NCBI GenBank assembly: GCA_002343455.1
Contig: DDSR01000110.1
Span: 1 to 6,139, forward strand
Direction of reading: 5' to 3'
DNA from: Deltaproteobacteria bacterium UBA2385
GTDB lineage: Bacteria; Myxococcota_A; UBA796; UBA2385
Length of the DNA: 6,139 nt
This document shows, one piece after another, positions 1 to 5,405 of the stretch (positions are counted from its first letter, which is position 1; every line of letters starts with the position of its first letter). A program made the translations under genes and the position numbers. The notes beneath the pieces were generated by a model that saw nothing but the letters and a program-made list of their open reading frames with translations, ran no database searches and had not been told where the DNA came from.

Positions 1-75
1 CCCCCGCCGTCGCCGCCTGCCCCGCCGTCGCCTGCCCCGCCGTCCGCGGGGCCGCCCCCGCCGTCCGCGCCCCCG
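1..75. repeat. GC-rich tandem repeat coding for the Gly/Asp linker
   Basis: This tract is built of imperfect units around CCGCCGTC (plus strand), read on the minus strand as Asp-Gly-Gly and Gly-Ala codons. The clearest tandem copy is a 15-base unit, CCTGCCCCGCCGTCG, at 16-30 and again at 31-45 with one change at the last base. Further left and right the units vary in length by multiples of three, which keeps the frame. It may extend past position 1. Such tracts change length readily by slippage. Confidence 0.6.
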
Positions 76-209
76 TCGGAGCCGCCATCAAAGCCGTCGA
101 GACCGGTGTCGGCGAAGCCGCTGTCGAAGCGGAAGGTCGACTCCATGCCGAAGCCGCAGCCGCTGAGCAGCACGGTCAGCAGCAGGGGGCTCGAGGTACG
201 AAGAGGCAT
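1..209 (-). CDS. Gly/Asp-rich repeat lipoprotein, N-terminal part (C-terminus beyond window)
   Basis: Function unknown. The 69 visible codons start with a lipoprotein signal peptide: Arg4, a hydrophobic run (LLLTVLLSG) and a good lipobox, LSGC, with Cys17 as the predicted lipidated residue. A short linker containing FDSG and ADTG follows. From about residue 39 the chain is almost only Gly, Asp, Ala and a few Pro/Ser, in DGG, DGGA and AGDGG units. Such low-complexity linkers commonly tether a folded domain to the outer membrane in myxobacteria-like organisms, but any such domain lies outside the window. The ATG start at 209 is supported by a GGAG (minus strand, positions 219-216) six bases upstream. 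The gene lies 27 bases after the oxidoreductase stop, so it is probably the last visible member of the same transcription unit. The call as a lipoprotein is fairly sure; nothing can be said about its role. Confidence 0.72.
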   Translation of the reverse strand, partial: MPLRTSSPLLLTVLLSGCGFGMESTFRFDSGFADTGLDGFDGGSDGGADGGGGPADGGAGDGGAGGDGG

Positions 210-236
210 GGTCCGCTCCGAGGGGCGGAGAGGATC
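210..236 (-). promoter_or_regulatory. short spacer with a small hairpin over the lipoprotein ribosome binding site
   Basis: The 27 bases between the oxidoreductase stop and the lipoprotein start contain a five-base inverted repeat, CTCCG (216-220) and CGGAG (226-230), around a five-base loop. On the minus strand the Shine-Dalgarno GGAG of the lipoprotein gene is one arm. It could dampen translation until upstream ribosomes open it, but five pairs in GC-rich DNA often arise by chance. There is no U tract, so it is not a terminator. Confidence 0.25.
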
Positions 237-1214
237 CTACTTCGAAACCGGCGTGTCTGTCGCGTGACGGCTTCGCGTCAATGCCTCGTCCAGCTCCTGC
301 AGCGCCTGCACGGGCAGCCCCCGACCCTGTCCCTCGGCGATCCAGCTCTTCAAGGCGAGGCTGGTCTGCTGGCCCACCTTGCGGAAGTGGACCTCGAAGA
401 AGCGCTCGATGTCGAAGGGCGCGACCAGCGGGGCGGCGTGCGAGAGCAGGCGGAGCAGGCCGGCGCCGGCCAGGATCCCCATCGGCCCCGAACCGACCCC
501 CAGGTGGGCGCTGGAGATGGCCAGGGCCTCGGCCGCAGCGCGCCCGGCCAGCCCCGCCCAGGGGGCGCTGCGCAGCCCGGCGAAGGTCCAGCCCGCGCAC
601 TCCATGGCCGCCACCGCGGGGAGGAGGATGGACGATCCCCGCGCGGTCATCGCCTCGGCCGGGCCCTGGCGAGCCGAGAGGCCCCCCGCCCTCAGCTGCG
701 CGGCGATCTCGGCGGCGCCGGGCCCCTCGAAGAGGTTGGGCGAGAGGGGCGGCGACCAGTAGGCGAGGTGGGCGGGGCCTGAGGGCGCGCCCGGCAGCGG
801 GGCCTCCCAGGCCGAGAAGGTGATCAGGCCCTTGAGCCGACGCTCGGCCGGGAGGTAGCTGCCCAGCAGCTCGCCGTCGCGCAGGCCGGGGGTGAAGCTG
901 ACCACGCGGGCGCTCCCCACGGCGGCCAGCGTCGGCCCCAGCCAGTCGCCCTGCAGCGCCGGCGAGGAGATGCACAGCCAGAGCTGGTCCCAGGCCGAGG
1001 CGCGGACGGCGTCGAGGTCCTCGAGCACCTCGAAGCCCTCGAAGCGCTCGACGGCCGGGCCGCGGTTGAGGTTGGCCATGGCGAAGCCCTCGCGCACCCG
1101 CGCGGCGTAGCGGGGCCGCACCAGGTAGCCGACCGAGGCGCCCCCTCGCTGGAGATGCCTGCCGTAGACCTGTCCCACGGCGCCCGCGCCGACGATCAGC
1201 ACCCGCTCGCCCAT
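237..1214 (-). CDS. ketopantoate reductase-fold (ApbA/PanE-like) NAD(P)-dependent oxidoreductase
   Basis: This is a predicted cytoplasmic dehydrogenase of 325 residues, close to the roughly 300 usual in the family. The N-terminus is a Rossmann beta-alpha-beta: RVLIVGAGAVGQVYG, with Gly9, Gly11 and Gly14 as the dinucleotide-binding GxGxxG. A hydrophobic strand ending in CISSP (81-85) and VVSFTPGLRDGELL (104-117) match the layout of the PanE N-domain. The helical C-domain ends in a segment like the family's C-terminus (LKSWIAEGQGRGLPVQALQEL, about 288-308). PanE reduces 2-dehydropantoate to pantoate using NADPH. Here the family's QNG after the fourth strand reads FTPG, and I see no Lys at the catalytic position (the helix near 189-207 has TARGSSILLPAV), so that reaction is doubtful and the substrate unknown. 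ATG 1214 is chosen over an in-frame start at 1250 because GGAGG lies five bases upstream. It begins one base after the hydrolase stop, so the two are probably translationally coupled. Confidence 0.8.
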   Translation of the reverse strand: MGERVLIVGAGAVGQVYGRHLQRGGASVGYLVRPRYAARVREGFAMANLNRGPAVERFEGFEVLEDLDAVRASAWDQLWLCISSPALQGDWLGPTLAAVGSARVVSFTPGLRDGELLGSYLPAERRLKGLITFSAWEAPLPGAPSGPAHLAYWSPPLSPNLFEGPGAAEIAAQLRAGGLSARQGPAEAMTARGSSILLPAVAAMECAGWTFAGLRSAPWAGLAGRAAAEALAISSAHLGVGSGPMGILAGAGLLRLLSHAAPLVAPFDIERFFEVHFRKVGQQTSLALKSWIAEGQGRGLPVQALQELDEALTRSRHATDTPVSK

Positions 1215-1215
1215 C

Positions 1216-2304
1216 TCAGCCTCCGCGCTCGGTCCAGAGGACCGCCGCATCGATCTCTACCTCACCCTGGAGGATGGGATCGACGGTGTCGTCACCCTCG
1301 CTCTGCTTCAGCGCCCAGGCGAGGCTGAGCACCCGGGCGATGCGCCAGCCGTCCTCGGTCGGGAGGCTGGCGTCCAGGTCGAGCGCGGCGGAGAGGTCGA
1401 TGATCCAGTTGTGGTTGGCCCCCAGGACCACGGCGCGGCGGTGCTCCGGGCCCTGCAGCCAGGCCTGGAGCTGCTCTCCCTCGGCGGCGGCCCCCTCCAG
1501 CTCGGCGTTGAGCCACAGCCCGGGCCGGTCGATGCCGGCGATGCCCGCCTCTCCGAAGAGCCGCAGATCCCCGGACCCGACGGAGATCAGGCTCTTGACC
1601 CGGGGGTCCACCAGGCCGGCGGCGAAGATCGCCTCGTAGTCGGGGCTCATCGTGCTGCAGAAGTTGCTGGTGTCGCTGCCGTCGTAGCAGGCGGGGGCCA
1701 GCTCCTCGATGGCGTAGCGGGCGCCGGTCAGCGCGTGGAGGGTGTAGCCGCCGAAGCTGTGGCCCAGGCCGACGACCCGGTCGAGATCGGCGACCCCGGC
1801 CCACTGGGTCGAGGCGTGGTCCAGCACCGCCGAGAGGTCGGCGGGCCGCTGGAAGTAGATCTCGGTCGTGCGCGCGTCGTCGGTGATCAGGTTGTCGGTG
1901 TGATCGGGCGAGAGCACCAGCCAGCCATGGCTGGCGAAGTGGCGGGCCAGCATGCCCATCGCCTCGGCGTAGCCCTGGCTGCCGTGGCTCATCAGCAGGA
2001 CCGGGAAGGGCCCCTCTGCCACGGCGGCGTCCCGCCAGCTCAGCTCGTCCTGCACGATGCCCAGGTAGCTGACACCCTCGCCGTCCGTGTCGGGGCTGGG
2101 GTACCAGGCGGCGAGCCGAAGCTCGCGCGGCTGACCCGCGGGATCCGTGTACTGGAGCGCCTGCTCGGTGTAGCCGACGGACCAGGCGCCGGGGGCGGCG
2201 AGCTGCTCGACCCGCGCGGCGGGGTCCAGCGGGGCGGTCGAGCCGCTGTCGGCGGTGTTCGGATCGGCGCACGCGAGGGTGAGCGTGAACAGGAGAGCGG
2301 GCAC
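1216..2304 (-). CDS. putative lipoprotein alpha/beta hydrolase (PAF-acetylhydrolase / dienelactone-hydrolase-like)
   Basis: This 362-residue protein is a predicted exported serine hydrolase. A short hydrophobic N-terminus (PALLFTLTLAC) gives a weak lipobox with Cys12, followed by a Ser/Thr/Asp-rich linker. The fold starts near residue 60. WYPSPD (67-72) and PVLLMSHGSQGY (101-112, the HG oxyanion-loop region) resemble the PAF-acetylhydrolase and dienelactone hydrolase families, then SPDH (132-135). The nucleophile elbow is GHSFGG (181-186) with Ser183, and His298 in GANHNW fits the catalytic His. The acid is unclear: the strand where Asp is expected reads LWLNAELEG (263-271), so Glu268 or Glu270 may serve. 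Cys206 and Cys216 in an insertion after the elbow helix could form a disulfide, fitting export. Substrate unknown; an ester is likely. The start is GTG at 2304, seven bases after the previous stop, with GAGG five bases upstream; an ATG overlapping it is out of frame. Confidence 0.8.
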   Translation of the reverse strand: MPALLFTLTLACADPNTADSGSTAPLDPAARVEQLAAPGAWSVGYTEQALQYTDPAGQPRELRLAAWYPSPDTDGEGVSYLGIVQDELSWRDAAVAEGPFPVLLMSHGSQGYAEAMGMLARHFASHGWLVLSPDHTDNLITDDARTTEIYFQRPADLSAVLDHASTQWAGVADLDRVVGLGHSFGGYTLHALTGARYAIEELAPACYDGSDTSNFCSTMSPDYEAIFAAGLVDPRVKSLISVGSGDLRLFGEAGIAGIDRPGLWLNAELEGAAAEGEQLQAWLQGPEHRRAVVLGANHNWIIDLSAALDLDASLPTEDGWRIARVLSLAWALKQSEGDDTVDPILQGEVEIDAAVLWTERGG

Positions 2305-2311
2305 ATCAGCC

Positions 2312-4324
2312 TCAGAAGTTGGGGGTGACCCACAGCATCAGGTCGCCGGCGCCCAGGCCGGGCAGGCCGAAGACGAGGTCGGGGCGGCCATCCCGGGTGA
2401 GGTCCCCGACCGGGAGCAGCGTGCCCTCACCGCCGAAGCCGAGGCCGGCCTCCATCCGCAGGGTCCCCTCGGCCGAAGCGACGCTGATGACGCCCTCGAG
2501 CGGTGTCAGGAAGAGGGCCGCCGACCCCTCGCTCGCCGACGAGTCCGGACCGGGTGCCCCGATCAGCAGCCAGGGGGTCAGGTCGGTGGGCGCCTCCAGC
2601 CGGGCCGAAGCGAGGCTGGAGCCGAGCGCCTGGCCGTCGCTGATCCCCTCGATGCGCGCCGCTGCCCCGGACAGGCCATCGGCGGCCAGCTGGTCTTCCA
2701 GCTCGACGCCGCCCAGGACGACCCAGGTCGCGCCTCTCCCCTCTCCTGCCCCGGGGCCGCCCAGCACGAGGTCGGCGGTGCCGTCGGCGTTGACGTCCAT
2801 GACCAGGCTGCGGCGGGCGCCGAGTCGATCGGCGCTGCCGAGCGGGGCGATCGGCATGGCCACGTCGGTGGCCAGGACCTCGCCGTCCAGATCGGGCGAG
2901 AAGAAGAGCCAGAGCGGGGTCTCCCCGTCGAGCTCGGCGGCCGAGCTGACCAGGAGATCGGCGTCTCCGTCGCCGTCGACGTCCCCCGCCAGGAGCTCAG
3001 CCCCGAAGCCCGGTCGCCCGCCGCCCTCGCGCAGCACCGTGGTGGCGTCGTCCGTGGTGAAGGCCCCGAGGGAGACCAGGTCCGCGAACAGGAAGACCGC
3101 CCCGTCGCCGTCGTCCGCTCCGGGGGCACCGGCCGCCAGGCGGGAGAGGCCGATGGAGGGATCGCCGACCGTCACCACCGAGGCCCCCAGCTCCATGCCC
3201 GCGCCGAGGCCCTCGACGCTGCCCGGATAGTCGGCCAGCTGCTCGTAGCCGGCCTCGAAGGTGGCCAGCAACACCAGTCCGGCGTCGGCGCCCGCGCCGT
3301 CGTAGCCGGGCGCCCCCACCGCCAGCAGCCCGTAGTCCCCGATCAGCTGGCCCATCGGCGCCAGCGAGGCCCCCAGCCGCGCCCCCTCGGCTTCGATGCC
3401 CATCACCCCGCGCGCGGGCTCCAGCCCGGAGGAGACGTCGATGCGAGCGAGCGGCACGACCAGGACCTCGCCCCCGACCCCGTGGTCCGGAGCGCCGACG
3501 GCGATCGCGCCGTTGCTGGCTCGATCCCACTGCTCCATCATGACGGAGCCGACCGCCGCCTTGGCCGAGCCGACCAGCAGCAGGCCGTCCGAGGGCTCCA
3601 GGCTTCGCTCCCCGCGGACGGTGCAGGGGTCGGCGAAGCCGTCGCAGTCGTCGTCCCGACTGTTGTTGCAGATCTCCTCGACGCCCGGGTTCACCTCGGC
3701 GATGGAGTCGTTGCAGTCCCCGTAGCTCGAGGACCAGCCGGCCTCGTCTCCGCAGACGAGCGCGACGGAGGCCTCGACCCCGTACCCGTCTTCGTCCACG
3801 TCCCGGTAGCGCAGCTCCCGCTTGCCCAGGTCCTCGTCGACCGAGAGGTCGCAGTCGTTGTCCTTGCCGTCGCAGATCTCGTCGGCTTCGGGGAAGATGC
3901 GGTTGTCGAAGTCGTCGCAGTCCTCTCCCTGCAGGACGAAGCCCTGGGGGCCATCGCAGGCGATCACGACCTCGTCCTCGGTGCCGAAGCCATCGCGGTC
4001 CAGGTCCCGGTACCAGGTGCGGATGCCCGGCGTGCCCTCGTCGGTCTGGCCGTTGCAGTCGTTGTCGCGGCCGTCGCAGATCTCGTTCGCCAGCGGATGC
4101 ACCGAGCCGTTGCCGTCGTCGCAGTCCTCGGGAGCGCTGAACCCGTCGGAGTCCAGGTCGACCACGGTCGGGACGAGCACGCCGCCCTGGGTGTCGCAGT
4201 CGATCTTGAAGCGCTCGCACCAGGCCGCCCCGTCGCAGCCCACGCACAGACCGCCGGCCAGCCCCAGGACCAGCAGGGTCCGGAGCGGTACGAGGCGGCG
4301 CGCGGCGACGGGGAGGAGAACCAC
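2312..4324 (-). CDS. lipoprotein with three MopE metal-binding repeats and a seven-bladed FG-GAP (integrin-like) propeller
   Basis: This is a predicted surface lipoprotein of 670 residues. A basic region (Arg9, Arg10, Arg15) and a hydrophobic core (TLLVLGLAGG) lead to CVGC, with Cys30 the likely lipidated residue; the lipobox is not ideal. Three repeats of the putative metal-binding MopE type (Pfam PF11617) follow at about 56-97, 107-165 and 175-232. Each has DxDxDG(F/Y), then DC(D/N)D, then EIC(D/N)...D(N/D)DC. Then come seven FG-GAP-like repeats from about 259 to the C-terminus, each running from a (L/F)GA/S-type strand to a GAPG-like turn. Repeats 4, 5 and 7 keep calcium-loop patterns: DVDGDGDAD (448-456), DVNADGTAD (510-518), DLTRDGRPD (641-649). 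Calcium binding and a ligand-binding or adhesive role are inferred from the families. The start is uncertain: GTG 4324 gives a sensible signal peptide but no clear ribosome site, while GTG 4393 would add 23 residues and overlap sahR. Confidence 0.85.
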   Translation of the reverse strand: MVLLPVAARRLVPLRTLLVLGLAGGLCVGCDGAAWCERFKIDCDTQGGVLVPTVVDLDSDGFSAPEDCDDGNGSVHPLANEICDGRDNDCNGQTDEGTPGIRTWYRDLDRDGFGTEDEVVIACDGPQGFVLQGEDCDDFDNRIFPEADEICDGKDNDCDLSVDEDLGKRELRYRDVDEDGYGVEASVALVCGDEAGWSSSYGDCNDSIAEVNPGVEEICNNSRDDDCDGFADPCTVRGERSLEPSDGLLLVGSAKAAVGSVMMEQWDRASNGAIAVGAPDHGVGGEVLVVPLARIDVSSGLEPARGVMGIEAEGARLGASLAPMGQLIGDYGLLAVGAPGYDGAGADAGLVLLATFEAGYEQLADYPGSVEGLGAGMELGASVVTVGDPSIGLSRLAAGAPGADDGDGAVFLFADLVSLGAFTTDDATTVLREGGGRPGFGAELLAGDVDGDGDADLLVSSAAELDGETPLWLFFSPDLDGEVLATDVAMPIAPLGSADRLGARRSLVMDVNADGTADLVLGGPGAGEGRGATWVVLGGVELEDQLAADGLSGAAARIEGISDGQALGSSLASARLEAPTDLTPWLLIGAPGPDSSASEGSAALFLTPLEGVISVASAEGTLRMEAGLGFGGEGTLLPVGDLTRDGRPDLVFGLPGLGAGDLMLWVTPNF
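2315..3550 (-). repeat. seven FG-GAP-like repeats, predicted seven-bladed beta-propeller
   Basis: Seven repeats can be counted by the turn after the central strand: AVGAPDHG, AVGAPGYD, AAGAPGAD, LVSSAAEL, VLGGPGAG, LIGAPGPD and VFGLPGLG. Each is followed by a hydrophobic outer strand such as EVLVVPL, LVLLATF, AVFLFAD or TWVVLGG. The last strand (LMLWVTPNF) ends exactly at the stop codon, so the count of seven looks complete. Seven blades is the count in the integrin alpha head. Confidence 0.75.
3629..4159 (-). repeat. three tandem MopE-type Asp/Cys repeats (protein level)
   Basis: Three copies of about 42-59 residues encode the pattern DxDxDG(F/Y), DC(D/N)D and EIC(D/N)xxxD(N/D)DC(D/N). Copies 1 and 2 are the closest, both with EICDG(R/K)DNDC. 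Copy 3 is diverged (EICNNSRDDDCDGFAD). On the plus strand they show as repeated GTCGCAGTCGTTGTC-like and GTCGCAGATCTC strings near 3845-3885 and 4055-4085. The spaced cysteines and acidic residues suggest metal binding with disulfides outside the cytoplasm. Confidence 0.85.
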
Positions 4325-4365
4325 GGTCAACAGGGTAGCCGATGCCCGGTCGGTCTGCCCGGAGC
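4325..4365. other. 41-base spacer between sahR and the MopE/FG-GAP gene
   Basis: The gap is short and holds no recognisable promoter, terminator hairpin or ribosome binding site. A direct repeat, GCCCGG (4344-4349 and 4356-4361), is the only structure seen. No stop signal separates the two genes, which supports co-transcription, but the weak start region means the downstream gene could begin further upstream inside sahR. Confidence 0.4.
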
Positions 4366-5316
4366 TCAGGCCGGCTCGAGGGCCCCCACCCACAGCCCGG
4401 GACCCTGGGCCCGAGGATCGGGCGGCAGCACGTGAAAGGCGACCAGCGCCAGCCCGTTGTCGGCGGCCTCGTGCGCGATGCCCGCCTCCGAGAAGCCCTG
4501 GTGCTGGTGCCCCATGGTCTCGCGCAGCTCTTCACGGCTGTGCTCCACCATGTCCACAAGCACCGCCCGCCCCCCCGGGGCCAGCACCCGGCCGATCTCC
4601 TTGAAGACCGGCCCGATCTCCCGGATGTGGTGCAGCACCAGCACGCAGAGCGCCAGGTCGACCGATGCCGGCGGCAGCGGCAGCCGATCGAGGAAGCCGC
4701 GCTCGACCCGTGCCCCGGCGAGGCCGTCGATGCGCTGGCGCGCGACCTCCAGCATGGCCTCCTCGCGATCGATGCCGATCACCTCCCGGGCGCAGGGGTG
4801 CAACAGGGGCAGCATCGCGCCCGTGCCGCAGCCCAGGTCGACGATCACCCGGCCCGGAGGGAGCAGGGCCAACATGGCCGGCACCAGGTAGGCCTCGCCG
4901 AACAGCTCGCGACGCACATCGTCCCAGCGCCCGCCCAGGCGCCGGAAGAGCTCCTCGCTGTCCGAGGTGCGCTGGGAGAGCACGACTTCAAGGCGACGCA
5001 GATCCTCGGCCACCATGCTGGTGGGCTCGGCGGCCTCGGCGCAGAGGCGCACCCGCAGCAGGGCCCAGAGATCGGCCGCGTCCACCCCCAAGCGCTCGGC
5101 GTCCAGCCGATAGCCGGTCGCCGTCCCCAGTCGGCGCCGGACCAGCCATCCGCCGCCGTCCAGCAGCTTGAGGTGCCGGCTGATGGTGGGCTGGCTGGTC
5201 TGCAGCACCCGGGCGAGCTCACCGACGGCCAGCTCCTGCTGCTCCAGCACGTACAGGATCCGCAGGCGGAGGGGCTCGGCCAGGGCGCTGAGCAGGTCGT
5301 GCAGGGTGGTGCTCAT
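4366..5316 (-). CDS. sahR: SahR-like SAH-responsive repressor (ArsR winged helix fused to methyltransferase-like domain)
   Basis: This 316-residue cytoplasmic regulator begins with an ArsR-type DNA-binding domain (about 1-90): [14 protein letters not shown], the helix-turn-helix [20 protein letters not shown] (33-52), and a wing ([16 protein letters not shown]). The metal-sensor motif ELCVCDL is replaced by ELAVGEL, so it should not sense metals that way. A class I methyltransferase fold follows: motif [11 protein letters not shown] (157-166), acidic end of strand 2 at GIDREEAML (181-189), the [19 protein letters not shown] segment (212-230) and [13 protein letters not shown] (243-255). In published SahR proteins this domain senses S-adenosylhomocysteine, which releases the repressor from ahcY, metE/H, metF and metK operators. 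Divergence from ahcY around a palindrome fits exactly. ATG 5316 is preferred: the in-frame ATG 5358 lies inside the palindrome and lacks a ribosome site. Methyltransferase activity cannot be excluded. The sahR name rests on architecture and context. Confidence 0.87.
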   Translation of the reverse strand: MSTTLHDLLSALAEPLRLRILYVLEQQELAVGELARVLQTSQPTISRHLKLLDGGGWLVRRRLGTATGYRLDAERLGVDAADLWALLRVRLCAEAAEPTSMVAEDLRRLEVVLSQRTSDSEELFRRLGGRWDDVRRELFGEAYLVPAMLALLPPGRVIVDLGCGTGAMLPLLHPCAREVIGIDREEAMLEVARQRIDGLAGARVERGFLDRLPLPPASVDLALCVLVLHHIREIGPVFKEIGRVLAPGGRAVLVDMVEHSREELRETMGHQHQGFSEAGIAHEAADNGLALVAFHVLPPDPRAQGPGLWVGALEPA

Positions 5317-5347
5317 GGGTCTCGTGGCCTCATTTGCCGCTAGCCGC

Positions 5348-5377
5348 TTGCGCTTCATTCGTCCATACGGATATACG
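5348..5377 (+). promoter_or_regulatory. possible ahcY promoter overlapping the palindrome
   Basis: TTGCGC (5348-5353) and TATACG (5372-5377), 18 bases apart, are a weak sigma70-like pair (three and four of six consensus bases). Transcription would start near 5384 and leave a leader of about 20 bases with no room for a riboswitch. The pair brackets the left arm and core of the dyad, so bound repressor would exclude polymerase. This is only a candidate; in GC-rich bacteria such matches are common. Confidence 0.3.
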
Positions 5378-5385
5378 AATGAAGC
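5352..5385. promoter_or_regulatory. candidate SahR operator: inverted repeat with perfect 11-base arms
   Basis: GCTTCATTCGT (5352-5362) is followed after 12 bases by its exact reverse complement ACGAATGAAGC (5375-5385). Three further symmetric positions match inside the spacer, so 14 of 17 base pairs of the 34-base dyad agree. The site lies between divergent sahR and ahcY, 36 bases from the sahR ATG and 20 from the ahcY ATG, where a bound dimer would block both promoters. It is much more AT-rich than its surroundings. ArsR-family proteins bind such dyads. I do not recall the published SahR consensus well enough to compare. Confidence 0.8.
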
Positions 5386-5394
5386 AACCAGCCA

Positions 5395-5399
5395 CGGAG
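5395..5399 (+). promoter_or_regulatory. ahcY ribosome binding site
   Basis: CGGAG lies six bases before ATG 5406. It fixes the ahcY start and leaves only nine bases between the palindrome and the ribosome site. Confidence 0.65.
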
Positions 5400-5405
5400 C
5401 CTCTC

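Noticed and set aside
1411..2328. A 305-codon plus-strand open frame opposite the hydrolase gene.
   Set aside because: It is the antisense shadow of a gene with a clear GHSFGG elbow; the plus-strand product shows no domain or sensible ribosome site.
3600..4160. Repeated GTCGCAG/GTTGTC strings as a possible DNA repeat array or CRISPR.
   Set aside because: Copies are imperfect, irregularly spaced and in frame with the MopE Asp-Cys motifs; there are no unique spacers of equal length.
2255..4435. A 726-codon open frame on the plus strand opposite the MopE/propeller gene.
   Set aside because: It has no recognisable domain and an unnatural Gln/Gly/Ala/Val composition, and it mirrors the minus-strand gene. 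Long antisense frames are expected in such GC-rich DNA. The minus strand has a signal peptide, repeats and clear families.
4342..5343. A 333-codon plus-strand open frame opposite sahR.
   Set aside because: It is Gln/His/Arg-rich and without motifs, while the minus strand encodes a textbook helix-turn-helix and methyltransferase motif I. It would also run into the operator region.
5352..5385. The palindrome as a terminator or as a SAH riboswitch.
   Set aside because: No U tract follows on either strand, both neighbours diverge from it, and the leader to ahcY is too short for a riboswitch. An operator dyad explains it better.
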